A stretch of DNA of 64,000 bases. It comes from CAVVMA01 sp963830715 (GTDB lineage Bacteria > Desulfobacterota > Binatia > Binatales > Binataceae). The first letter of the stretch is position 1. Each line of letters begins with the position of its first letter. The notes beneath the pieces are model-generated. The model did no database searches and had not been told where the DNA came from. It was given only the letters and a program-made list of their open reading frames with translations. The position numbers and the translations under genes are program-made. This document shows, in pieces, positions 17,764 to 25,810 of this stretch. The DNA lies in NCBI GenBank assembly GCA_963830715.1, contig CAWHNS010000009.1:1-64000 (forward strand), in the 5' to 3' direction.

Positions 17764-18244
17764 AGGGGAAACGATACCACCTTTTCTTGCGGCGGCTAAC
17801 TCTCCGGCGCCTGGGCTGCCTCCCGCTTGCAGCCCCTTGGAGGACAAACAGGCGGCAGGACCGCTGATTTTCAATCAGCAGGTTAGAAGTAAAATACTCC
17901 CATGAATTGGGGGCTTACGTTCGTAAACAGAAATAGTTCAGGGAATCCGCGTTCGTAAATCAGCAGGTCGTCGGTTCGAATCCGACGGGTGGCTCCAGAG
18001 GTCTGAGCGGAGGGTGCTGGCCTATTCCGGCCAGCACCGAGCGGAGCAGCGCCATTGCCTCCGGCTCGCGTTCAAACTAATATATCCGCCTGTAATAAAT
18101 TCCTGCCGTTAGGCTCGTCCCGGCCGGAACTGCCGGTGAGGTCGAATGAGACGGAGCTTTTGATGAGCGGCAAGGTTGGATGGGCGCTCCTGTGCGCCGC
18201 CGTTGCCTTTTCCGCTACCGCAGAGGAGATCCACTGAGGCTCTG
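17764..18244. other. Island end: tRNA-arm remnants and non-coding DNA
   Basis: No gene is seen here. It contains an anticodon-arm-like hairpin (17863-17879, stem GCTGA/TCAGC, loop TTTTCAA), two direct copies of CGTTCGTAAA (17918-17927 and 17950-17959), the tRNA-Thr 3' half remnant (17952-17997) and, at about 18070-18104, an AT-rich stretch with TTCAAA and TAATAA that could be a weak promoter for the secreted propeller gene downstream. The repeated CGTTCGTAAA may be arm or core sites of the integration event. Confidence 0.5.
17952..17997 (+). repeat. tRNA-Thr 3'-half remnant (right attachment site)
   Basis: 46 bases match positions 14342-14386 of the intact tRNA-Thr, with one inserted A after TTCGTAA. 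It covers the anticodon loop, the 3' strand of the anticodon stem, the variable and T arms, the 3' acceptor strand and CCA. No D-arm or 5' acceptor strand is present, so it is not a functional tRNA. It marks the right end of the island. Confidence 0.85.
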
Positions 18245-21200
18245 ATGCCACCGGCAACGATGCCAGAGGGCCATGCATCCCACTTGCGATTTCCGGCGGC
18301 GACTGGCTCACGGCGCACGCCGCCCTACGGGCTGTATGTTCTGATCGTCGCAATCCTGCTTGCCGCCGCTGATGCGAACGCGGATTCCCTGACATTTGTT
18401 GGCTCTTCTAGTACCGCCGGTACGACCCAGACGGTTCCGACCGGGGTGCAGAACGGCGACCTGATGCTGGCGTACTACGCGTATTGGTCGCCGACCACAG
18501 CTGCGCCGCCGGTCGGATGGGCAGTGCTCAATTCGGCCACGCTGAGCGGCGGCGGCGTGATGGGGGTGTGGTACCGGTTCGCCAACAACGAGCCGGCCAG
18601 CTACGCATGGGCGTTCACCTCGGGCAACGGCTCGCTGCCGTATGAAGTGGGCGGGATGCTCGCTTATCGCGGTGCATCGCCAGCCTTCGAGGACGGCAGC
18701 GCGACTGATACCGGCAGCAGCGCGGCGCCGACCCTTGGCGGCTTCACGACCGCAGCCGCCAATGACATTTACGTGGGCTTCTTCACGGCGGGTGCGGGCG
18801 GCTTCACCCTGCCCGGCGACCTGACCAGCCGCCAGGTAAAACAGTTCGCGACCGGCGTCAACTTCGGCGTCGCGGCAGGTGACAAGACGCTGGGCGCGGC
18901 GGGCGCGGTGTCCTCCGATCCGGGCTCGATGACCAGCGGCGGATGGGCGACGGTGGCGGTGGCGTTGAAGCCCAACACCGGGCTTGCCCCGCTGGCGTTC
19001 GCGGCTTCGACCAACACCACCAGCACGACCCAAACGGTCCCGACCGGCGAGCAGAACGGCGACCTGCTGATGGCGTACTACGCGTATTGGTCGCCGACTA
19101 CGGCCATCCCGCCGATCGGATGGGCGGTACTCAACTCGGCCACGCTGAGCGGTGGCGGGGTGATGGGAGTATGGTACCGCTTCGCCAACAGCGAGCCGGC
19201 CGGCTATACATGGACGTTCACCTCGGGCAACGGCTCGTTGGCATACGAGGCGGGTGGGATGCTCGACTATCGGGGTGTGGCGACCGCCTTCGAGGACGGC
19301 AGCGCGACCGCTACCGGCAACAATGCGACCCCCACGCTGAGCGGCTTCACGACCACCACCGCCAATGACATATACGTGGGGTTCTTCTCGGCAGGCGCGG
19401 GTGGGTTGGCGCTGCCGGGTGACCTGACAACTCGTCAGTTGAAGTCGTACGTCTTTGGGGTCAACTTCGGCGCTGCGGCCGGCGACAAGACGCTGCGCGC
19501 GGCGGGCGCGGTGCCGTCCGATCCAGGCTCGATGACCAGCGGCGGATGGGCGACGGTGGATGTCGCGTTGAAAGGCGGGGTCACAGGTCCTACGCCGACT
19601 CCTACACTAACTCCCACGCCTACTCCGACACCTGGCCCGACCCCGACGCCGACCGCGACACCAACTCCCACTGCTACCCCGGTGCCGACCCCGACGCCGG
19701 GACCGGGCGCGGTGAGCTTCATAGGTTCGACCACGACGACCAGTGCGACTCAAACAGTCCCGGCGGGCGTACAGAACGGCGACGTATTGCTGGTGTACTA
19801 TTCCTACTACTCGCTCGCGACTGCCAATCCTCCCGGCGGCTGGGCGTTGCTGCACTCCGCAACTCTCGCCAACAGCGCCGTCGAGGCCGTTTGGTACAAG
19901 ACCGTCGGTAACGCCGACACGCCAGGAACGACCTACACGTGGTCATTCACCGGTGGAACCCCCTTCGAGGCCGGCGGGGTGCTCGCCTATCGGAACGTTG
20001 GCCTTCAGGACGGGTTCTGCGTCAACGAGGGCACAAGTGTTGCGCCGACACTATGCTCGTTCACGACCGCGTATACTGGCGATATCGATGTGGGGTTCTT
20101 CGCCGCCGGTGCGATAAACCTCGCGTTGCCTCCCGACTTCGCGCCGAGATCGCTGACGCAGTTCTCACTCGGAGTCAACTTTGGCGCGGCCGCGGGCGAC
20201 AAAGCGCTTGGCGCGCCCGGTACGGTCGCATCGGACGCGGGCTCGATGGCCAGCGGCGGATGGGCGACGGTGACGGTGGCTCTGAGAGCCGCCGGTTCCC
20301 AGACCACAACTTCTTCGGCCGTTGATGTGCTCACATATCACAACGATCTTGGCCGGACCGGACAATATCTGAGCGAAACGACCCTCACTCCGAGCAACGT
20401 CAAATCCTCTACGTTCGGCAAGCTTTTTGTACTCAATGTCGATGGCAAGGTTGACGCCCAGCCGCTTTACAAATCGGCGGTCAGCATTCCAGGCCAAGGC
20501 ACTCACAACGTGATCTATGTCGCCACCGAGCATGACAGCGTCTATGCGTTCGACGCCGATGCCGGCGGGCTATTGTGGCAGAAATCGCTCCTGGGCTCGG
20601 GAGAGACGACTTCTGACGACCGGGGTTGTGGTCAGGTCGTACCGGAAATAGGCATTACTTCAACGCCGGTCATCGACCCCACCGCGGGACCTCATGGCAC
20701 TATCTATCTGGTCGCCATGTCGAAGAACGGCGGCACTTACTTTCAGAGATTTCATGCGCTTGATATCACAACCGGCGCGGAAGAGTTCGGTGGACCGGTC
20801 GCGGTAGCGGCTACTTTTCCCGGAAGCGGCGCGAATAGCTCCGGTGGATCCGTCATTTTTGATCCCAAACAGTACAAGGAGCGCGCCGGGCTGCTGCTGC
20901 TCGGCGGCACGGTCTACACGTCATGGTCTTCCCACTGCGATATCCCCCCCTACACCGGATGGATGATCGGTTACGACGGCGCGACCCTGGCGCAGACAAC
21001 CGTTCTTAACATTACTCCCAACGGTTCGGATGGATCGATTTGGCAGAGCGGAGCGGCACCGGCTGTCGACGCACAGGGTCACATCTACTTTCTAGCGGCC
21101 AACGGCACCTTCGACAGCACTCTGAACGCCGGCTTTCCGATCAATGCGGATTTCGGCAATGCCTTTGTCAGGGTCGAAGCCCCGGTCTCACTTCATGTCG

Positions 21201-21829
21201 CAGACTATTTCGAGATGTACAACGGGATGACGGAATCAGATAACGACGTCAACTTTGGCTCGGGCGGCGCGCTGGTATTACCCGATATGACAGATTCGTC
21301 AGGCCACGTCCGACATCTCGCGGTTGGCGCCGGCAAGGATAGCAATATCTATCTGGTCGATCGGGACAACATGGGGCACTTCATTCCTTTCAATAACAGC
21401 ACTATCTACGAGGAGCTTCCGGATGAATTGCCGTTCGGCGAATGGGCTATGCCGGCCTACTTCAATGGAGTCCTCTACTATGGCGGCGTTGGCGAGCCGA
21501 TCATAGCACTGCCCTTTTCAAACGCGGTCCTCTCAGCGACTCCGTCATCGTCCACCAGCCTCAGTTATAGCTATCCAGGCGCGACTCCGAGTATTTCTGC
21601 CAACGGCTCAACTAACGGAATCGTGTGGGCCGCTGAGAATCAGAGTAACGCCGTGCTCCATGCTTACGATGCGACCAATCTGGCCAACGAACTCTACAAT
21701 AGCAATCAGGCCGCGGGTGGACGGGACAACTTCGGAACCGGCAACAAGTTTATCACTCCTACAATCGCCAACGGCAAGGTCTATGTGGGTACGACCAGCG
21801 GTGTAGGAGTGTTCGGAGTGTTGCCATAG
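18245..21829 (+). CDS. Secreted PQQ-like beta-propeller protein with three repeated N-terminal domains
   Basis: 1194 residues. It has an N-terminal signal (PPYGLYVLIVAILLAAADANA). Three copies of an about 195-residue domain follow, marked by TQTVPTGxQNGDL, GWAVLxSATL, GGMLxYR and MTSGGWATVxVALK. The first two are near-identical; the third follows a Pro-Thr linker. The C-terminal half is an all-beta propeller with VIYVATEHDSVYAFDADAGG and later blades. The propeller has no visible quinoprotein dehydrogenase active-site signature, so I do not call it a dehydrogenase. It would be extracellular or periplasmic. The ATG at 18245 fits the signal peptide best. A conserved-looking hairpin follows the stop, then pqqA. 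Confidence 0.78.
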   Translation: MPPATMPEGHASHLRFPAATGSRRTPPYGLYVLIVAILLAAADANADSLTFVGSSSTAGTTQTVPTGVQNGDLMLAYYAYWSPTTAAPPVGWAVLNSATLSGGGVMGVWYRFANNEPASYAWAFTSGNGSLPYEVGGMLAYRGASPAFEDGSATDTGSSAAPTLGGFTTAAANDIYVGFFTAGAGGFTLPGDLTSRQVKQFATGVNFGVAAGDKTLGAAGAVSSDPGSMTSGGWATVAVALKPNTGLAPLAFAASTNTTSTTQTVPTGEQNGDLLMAYYAYWSPTTAIPPIGWAVLNSATLSGGGVMGVWYRFANSEPAGYTWTFTSGNGSLAYEAGGMLDYRGVATAFEDGSATATGNNATPTLSGFTTTTANDIYVGFFSAGAGGLALPGDLTTRQLKSYVFGVNFGAAAGDKTLRAAGAVPSDPGSMTSGGWATVDVALKGGVTGPTPTPTLTPTPTPTPGPTPTPTATPTPTATPVPTPTPGPGAVSFIGSTTTTSATQTVPAGVQNGDVLLVYYSYYSLATANPPGGWALLHSATLANSAVEAVWYKTVGNADTPGTTYTWSFTGGTPFEAGGVLAYRNVGLQDGFCVNEGTSVAPTLCSFTTAYTGDIDVGFFAAGAINLALPPDFAPRSLTQFSLGVNFGAAAGDKALGAPGTVASDAGSMASGGWATVTVALRAAGSQTTTSSAVDVLTYHNDLGRTGQYLSETTLTPSNVKSSTFGKLFVLNVDGKVDAQPLYKSAVSIPGQGTHNVIYVATEHDSVYAFDADAGGLLWQKSLLGSGETTSDDRGCGQVVPEIGITSTPVIDPTAGPHGTIYLVAMSKNGGTYFQRFHALDITTGAEEFGGPVAVAATFPGSGANSSGGSVIFDPKQYKERAGLLLLGGTVYTSWSSHCDIPPYTGWMIGYDGATLAQTTVLNITPNGSDGSIWQSGAAPAVDAQGHIYFLAANGTFDSTLNAGFPINADFGNAFVRVEAPVSLHVADYFEMYNGMTESDNDVNFGSGGALVLPDMTDSSGHVRHLAVGAGKDSNIYLVDRDNMGHFIPFNNSTIYEELPDELPFGEWAMPAYFNGVLYYGGVGEPIIALPFSNAVLSATPSSSTSLSYSYPGATPSISANGSTNGIVWAAENQSNAVLHAYDATNLANELYNSNQAAGGRDNFGTGNKFITPTIANGKVYVGTTSGVGVFGVLP
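18393..19577 (+). repeat. Tandem direct repeat, 603-base unit (201 codons)
   Basis: Two copies of a coding unit with long identical DNA blocks (for example GTATTGGTCGCCGAC at 18481 and again at 19084), offset by 603 bases. They encode repeated domains 1 and 2 of the secreted protein. High nucleotide identity, not just protein identity, indicates a recent duplication or gene conversion. A third, more diverged protein copy lies at about 19705-20285 after the Pro-Thr linker. Confidence 0.8.
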
Positions 21830-21866
21830 GAGGCGCGTCTCGCGCATGCTCTCGAGATGAGCCTCC
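21829..21866 (+). terminator. Hairpin after the secreted propeller gene
   Basis: GGAGGC at the stop codon pairs with GCCTCC 27 bases on. An inner TCTCG/CGAGA pair extends the stem with internal loops. No T-run follows, so this is a structure of uncertain role: possibly a weak terminator separating the propeller gene from pqqA, or an mRNA stability element. Confidence 0.35.
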
Positions 21867-21975
21867 AACCCATCAAGCGGATCAGCCAGGCGAAAGCTGG
21901 TGCGATTCGCGATCGCTGTGCTAGAGAGACAAATGGCAGATTGCAAGGACCGGAATCCTGTCGAGGAGGCGATTT

Positions 21976-22137
21976 ATGCGCGAATGGAAGAAGCCGGAGT
22001 TCGTAGAAGTCCGCATGGATGCGGAAATCAACTGCTATTGCTCGGTGCTCGACGACATGGCGGTCGCCAGGCTTCCACGCAGGCCGGTAGCAGGAGTCGA
22101 AGCTGGCGCAGACCGCGACGCGCGCGCTTCGTCCTGA
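21976..22137 (+). CDS. pqqA: PqqA, precursor peptide of pyrroloquinoline quinone
   Basis: 53 residues, found by eye immediately upstream of pqqB. It begins MREWKKPEFVEVRMDAEINCYC. The glutamate and tyrosine joined to form PQQ are spaced Glu-x3-Tyr (Glu17-Tyr21), exactly as in known PqqA peptides. A typical PqqA is only about 22-30 residues; here a 32-residue C-terminal extension follows the tyrosine, which is flanked by two cysteines (Cys20, Cys22). A GAGGAGGC ribosome binding site lies 6-7 bases before the ATG. The peptide is cross-linked by PqqE with PqqD and processed to PQQ. Confidence 0.82.
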   Translation: MREWKKPEFVEVRMDAEINCYCSVLDDMAVARLPRRPVAGVEAGADRDARASS

Positions 22138-22150
22138 AAGCTCGAAACCA

Positions 22151-23071
22151 GTGCGGGTCCGGGTACTCGGCTCCGCGGCAGGCGGCGGCTTCCCTCAATG
22201 GAACTGCAATTGCGACAACTGCGCGGGTCTCCGATCGGGCGCGCTCCGCGCAAAGCCGCGCTCCCAATGCACTATCGCAGTCAGCGCGAACGGGGCGCGA
22301 TGGTGCCTGCTTAACGCAAGCCTCGACTTGTCCAGCCAGATTTCCTCGCTGCCCCCTTCGGCTCTCCGAAAAGGCCGACGCGCGAGTTCGATCGACGCGG
22401 TTCTACTTACTGACGCTGAAATCGATCACACCGCCGGTCTGCTCTCGATGCGCGAGACGGGACCGCTTCATCTATATTGCACCCCGGCGGTATTCGACTG
22501 GGTATTCAAATCGAATCCGATTTTCCAAACTCTGCTGCACCCGCGAAAATTCACCTGGAGTCCTGTGAGCGATCTGCAGGCCGGGTCAATCAGACGCGTC
22601 AACGGCGTTGAGACCGGTCTTGCATATGAAGCCTATTGGGTGCGGGGCAAAGTGCCAGCGCATGCCGGATCGGCACCTGGCCGAGACGGTGGTTCAAATC
22701 TCGCCTACCGGATTATCGACAGCGCAAGCGGCGCGTCGTTGTTTCATGTTCCCGCGATAGGAGAGTTGGACCCCGGAGTCGTTGCCGCGATCGCGCGTTG
22801 CGATTGCGTCCTCTTTGACGGGAGCTTCTGGTCGGAAGATGAGATGGAAGCGCGGGGCGTCGGGACCAGGACGGCTCGCGCGATGGGTCATCTGCCGATC
22901 GGCGGCCCCGACGGAAGTCTCGCCAGGCTCAGCCGCTTAAGCGCGATCCGAAAGATCTATACGCACATCAACAATACCAATCCGATTCTCGATGAGGATT
23001 CTCCCGAGCGCCGCGCGGTTGCCGAGGCGGGATGGGAAGTCGCGGAAGACGGCATGGAACTGGTGCTATGA
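22151..23071 (+). CDS. pqqB: PqqB, PQQ biosynthesis protein (metallo-beta-lactamase fold)
   Basis: 306 residues with the start RVRVLGSAAGGGFPQWNCNC, hallmark of PqqB, and LLTDAEIDHTAGLLSMRE, the modified metal motif of the family. PqqB is a non-heme iron or zinc metallo-hydrolase-fold protein acting in late hydroxylation steps of PQQ assembly in the cytosol. The start is GTG at 22151, 13 bases after the pqqA stop, so the pqq genes form one transcript. The stop overlaps the pqqC start (ATGA). Confidence 0.95.
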   Translation: MRVRVLGSAAGGGFPQWNCNCDNCAGLRSGALRAKPRSQCTIAVSANGARWCLLNASLDLSSQISSLPPSALRKGRRASSIDAVLLTDAEIDHTAGLLSMRETGPLHLYCTPAVFDWVFKSNPIFQTLLHPRKFTWSPVSDLQAGSIRRVNGVETGLAYEAYWVRGKVPAHAGSAPGRDGGSNLAYRIIDSASGASLFHVPAIGELDPGVVAAIARCDCVLFDGSFWSEDEMEARGVGTRTARAMGHLPIGGPDGSLARLSRLSAIRKIYTHINNTNPILDEDSPERRAVAEAGWEVAEDGMELVL

Positions 23072-23829
23072 GCGCTGGCGATCGAACACATCTGGCGGGC
23101 AGCGTCTCGGCGGACAGTCCCAATCAATTCAAGGCCCGCCTGCGCGCGATCGGCGAGGCCGCCTATCACGACAAGCATCCCTTCCACGTCTTGATGCACG
23201 ACGGGAAGCTCAGCCAGCGCCAGCTTCAAGCCTGGATCGAGAATCGCTTCTACTACCAATTGATGATTCCGAAGAAAGACGCGGTAATTCTCGCCAAGAC
23301 CGATGACCCCGAATTTCGCCGCAATTGGATCACGCGAATCATCGATCATGACGGCGCCGCAGATCGCGAGGGCGGAATCCGCAAATGGCTTCGGCTGGCC
23401 GAGGCCGCCAAACTCGATCGGTACGAAGTACTGAGCCTCCACCGAGTTCTGCCGGGAGTGCGTTTCGCCGTCAACGCCTACCTGAACCTGGTTCAGTCGG
23501 GCTCGCTGGTGGATGCGGTCGCATCTTCGCTGACAGAGCTGTTCGCGCCCACGCTGATGGCGAATCGGGTGGCCGTTCTGGAAACCCTCTACCCGTGGCT
23601 CGACCGGCGCGGCCTCGATTATTTCCGCGACCGGCTGGTCGAGGCCCCGCGCGACTCGGAATACGGATTGAACTACGTCCTTGCGCATTGCACGACGCGC
23701 GACTCGCAGGATAGCGCCGCCGCTGCCTTGACTACCAAGTGCTATATACTATGGAGTTTGCTCGACGCTATCCATTTCGCATACGTCGCACCCGGATGGT
23801 TGCCGCCGCTGTGGAGCCGCAATGAGTAG
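23068..23829 (+). CDS. pqqC: PqqC, pyrroloquinoline-quinone synthase
   Basis: 253 residues. It performs the final eight-electron oxidation and ring closure to PQQ without a cofactor. The signature HPFHVLMHDGKLSQRQLQ and IENRFYYQLMIPKKDAVIL matches the active-site region, and the C-terminal DAIHFAYVAPGWLPPLW is typical of PqqC. The ATG at 23068 overlaps the pqqB stop; longer starts upstream lie in pqqB. It overlaps pqqD by a few bases. Confidence 0.95.
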   Translation: MSAGDRTHLAGSVSADSPNQFKARLRAIGEAAYHDKHPFHVLMHDGKLSQRQLQAWIENRFYYQLMIPKKDAVILAKTDDPEFRRNWITRIIDHDGAADREGGIRKWLRLAEAAKLDRYEVLSLHRVLPGVRFAVNAYLNLVQSGSLVDAVASSLTELFAPTLMANRVAVLETLYPWLDRRGLDYFRDRLVEAPRDSEYGLNYVLAHCTTRDSQDSAAAALTTKCYILWSLLDAIHFAYVAPGWLPPLWSRNE

Positions 23830-24097
23830 CGATTCGGCGTGGAAGCCGCGGCTCTCCCCCAAGGCGCGGCTCAAGTTCGACCAAATCGCCCGACAGGAGA
23901 TGCTGCTCTTTCCCGAAGCCGCGCTCCTGCTCAATGAGACCGCCGCCGCGATCGTGCGATTGTGCAACGGCGAACGGCCGGTGGGCGCGATCGTCGCCGA
24001 AGTCTCGCGGGAATTTCAGAGCCGCGATCCTGCCGCGCTCGAAGCCGAAGTGAACGCCTTTCTCGACCGTGTCCGGATGCGAGGGCTGCTCGAATGA
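23822..24097 (+). CDS. pqqD: PqqD, PqqA-binding chaperone
   Basis: 91 residues, the normal length for stand-alone PqqD. It presents the PqqA leader to PqqE. Features seen are LLFPEAALLLNETAAAIVRLC, the conserved core helix region, and a C-terminal RVRMRGLLE. The ATG at 23822 lies inside the pqqC end, and the stop overlaps pqqE (ATGA), giving tight translational coupling. Confidence 0.93.
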   Translation: MSSDSAWKPRLSPKARLKFDQIARQEMLLFPEAALLLNETAAAIVRLCNGERPVGAIVAEVSREFQSRDPAALEAEVNAFLDRVRMRGLLE

Positions 24098-25194
24098 TCG
24101 CACCAAGGCCCTACACCCTGGTCGCCGAGTTGACCTACCGATGTCCGCTGCGATGTCTCTATTGCTCGAATCCTCTGGACTTTTGCTCGGCGCGTAGCGA
24201 GCTTTCGACTGACCAATGGCGGCTCACGCTTTCGCAGGCCGCCGAGCTGGGCGTCGTCCAGCTTCATCTTTCGGGCGGCGAGCCGGTTCTGCGGCCTGAT
24301 CTGCCCGATCTGATCCGGCACGCGCGAAGCCTGGATCTCTATACGAACCTGATCACGAGCGGCGCCCTGCTCGACGAAAATAAATTAGGGAGGCTCCGCG
24401 AATGCGGCCTCGACCATGTCCAACTGAGTATTCAGGACAGTGATCCTGCGACTGCCGAGTTGGTAGCCGGAACGCGATCGCACGAAAGCAAGCTCGAGAC
24501 AGCTCGGATGATCAGGAAGCTTGGGATTCCGCTCACGCTGAACGTGGTAGTGCATCGCCTCAATATCGACAACGTGCCGGAACTGATTGAGTTGGCTGCC
24601 GAGCTCGGCGCGCAGAGGCTCGAGCTGGCGAATACTCAATTTTACGGATGGGCGCTCGAGAACCGGCGTCTGCTGATGCCCACGCTCGATCAGTACGAAC
24701 GGGCGGAGCAAATCGTCAACGGGGAAATGGCCCGCTATCGGGGCGCGATGGAGATCGCGTTCGTGCGCAACGACTACCTGTCCGGCGAGCCGAAGCCGTG
24801 CATGGGAGGATGGGGTCAGAGCTACATCTGCATCAACCCGGTCGGACTGGTGATGCCGTGTCACGCGGCGTCGGCAATACCCGGTCTCCACTTCGAGAGC
24901 GTGAAGGATTTGCCGCTGGGCCGGATCTGGCGCGACTCGCCGGCGATTAACGCCTTTCGCGGCGACGATTGGATGATGCAGCCGTGCCGCGAATGCCCGC
25001 GCAAAACGATCGATTTCGGCGGATGCCGCTGCCAGGCCTTCCTGCTCACAGGCAACGCCGCGCAGGCCGATCCTGTCTGCCGTTTCTCATCCTATCACGC
25101 CGCCGTCCAGGCAGCTCGAACCGACCGGGCTGTCGCTGCGTCTCCGCTCTATCGCGACGCAAGAAACAGCCGCCGGCTGAGCGGGCGAGACTGA
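24094..25194 (+). CDS. pqqE: PqqE, radical SAM PqqA cross-linking enzyme
   Basis: 366 residues. The radical-SAM cluster motif CPLRCLYC is at residues 17-24 and the glycine-rich LHLSGGEPVLRPDL follows. The C-terminal SPASM region has CMGGWGQSYICINP, MPCHAA, CRECPR and GGCRCQAF, binding auxiliary iron-sulfur clusters. It forms the Glu-Tyr carbon-carbon bond in PqqA. The ATG at 24094 overlaps the pqqD stop; earlier in-frame starts fall in pqqD. No pqqF protease gene is in the window, so another protease probably releases the product. Confidence 0.95.
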   Translation: MIAPRPYTLVAELTYRCPLRCLYCSNPLDFCSARSELSTDQWRLTLSQAAELGVVQLHLSGGEPVLRPDLPDLIRHARSLDLYTNLITSGALLDENKLGRLRECGLDHVQLSIQDSDPATAELVAGTRSHESKLETARMIRKLGIPLTLNVVVHRLNIDNVPELIELAAELGAQRLELANTQFYGWALENRRLLMPTLDQYERAEQIVNGEMARYRGAMEIAFVRNDYLSGEPKPCMGGWGQSYICINPVGLVMPCHAASAIPGLHFESVKDLPLGRIWRDSPAINAFRGDDWMMQPCRECPRKTIDFGGCRCQAFLLTGNAAQADPVCRFSSYHAAVQAARTDRAVAASPLYRDARNSRRLSGRD

Positions 25195-25218
25195 ACATTC
25201 GCCGCCTTTATGCCCTGA

Positions 25219-25572
25219 TCAACCACCTATTCGGCTTCTTACGATCAGATTGTTTTGTACGGATCTGACGCCCGCCACCCCTTTTGCCACTTGCGCTGCC
25301 CGCTGCGCATCAGATTGCGAGTTGACGAACCCGCTCAGTTGCACCACACCTTTATAAGTCTCCACTTTCGTTTCAAACGAGCTCAGTCCGGGTGCCGCGA
25401 CGATTGCGGCTTTCACTTTCGCAGTGATCGTCGCATCATCAATGTAAGTTCCAGTGCTTTCGCTCGTCGGAGTCGAAGCGCATGCGCCGGCGAAGATACT
25501 GAATGACAATAGCAGTAGTGTGACACAGTACGCACTGTTGCCTCCATGGAGTACTCTCTCGCGTGAACGCAT
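25219..25572 (-). CDS. BON-domain lipoprotein
   Basis: 117 residues. A lipoprotein signal is seen (LLLLSFSIFAGACAS, lipobox AGAC), then one BON domain with YIDDATITAKVKAAI and VVQLSGFVNSQSDAQRAAQVAKGV. BON proteins such as OsmY and the YraP group sit in the periplasm or outer membrane and help with envelope stress. The start ATG at 25572 has AAGGAG upstream. It is convergent with pqqE (24 bases). Confidence 0.85.
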   Translation of the reverse strand: MRSRERVLHGGNSAYCVTLLLLSFSIFAGACASTPTSESTGTYIDDATITAKVKAAIVAAPGLSSFETKVETYKGVVQLSGFVNSQSDAQRAAQVAKGVAGVRSVQNNLIVRSRIGG

Positions 25573-25810
25573 ATCGATACTCTCCTTGAGTGTTTGGCGC
25601 TGGCCTGACTGCTGCGGAATTGTAACAGACCGCCCTACGGACAGCCACGCAGAGTCCGGAAGTGCTCCTCCATTTCGGCGGGCGAAACGAGCCAGCGCCT
25701 GTTGGGGCGGCACGATGATGGTGTCTCCCGGCAAGGTCGCAAAAGCGCGGCGGCGGCCGGTTCGACCTGAGCAGGTCCAAAAATCCGGCAAGTGATAGAA
25801 TACCTGCGCG

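Larger units (their letters stand above)
14342..17997. mobile_element. Small genomic island apparently integrated in tRNA-Thr, lacking an integrase
   Basis: The left boundary is the anticodon loop and 3' half of the intact tRNA-Thr (14342-14386). The right boundary is a second copy (17952-17997) identical except for one inserted A, giving a 45-46 base direct repeat beginning at TTCGTAA. Tyrosine recombinases are known to use the anticodon loop of tRNA genes as crossover sites. The about 3.6 kb between the repeats looks less GC-rich than the flanks. It carries two small unknown genes, a secreted beta-propeller-like protein, one more unknown gene and a RelE/ParE-type toxin-antitoxin pair. No recombinase gene is present, so it would be a degenerate or non-autonomous element. 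Confidence 0.7.

Noticed and set aside
17863..17879. Anticodon-arm-like hairpin that could be a second tRNA
   Set aside because: No D-arm, T-arm or acceptor pairing can be made around it; only the anticodon arm is present.
18245..21829. PQQ-dependent dehydrogenase
   Set aside because: The propeller is quinoprotein-like and it sits next to pqqA, but no dehydrogenase active-site pattern, heme motif or tryptophan-docking signature is seen and half of the protein is other repeats.
21900..22568. A 222-codon plus-strand frame over pqqA and the start of pqqB
   Set aside because: It reads in another frame through pqqA and pqqB, which have recognised motifs and good ribosome binding sites.
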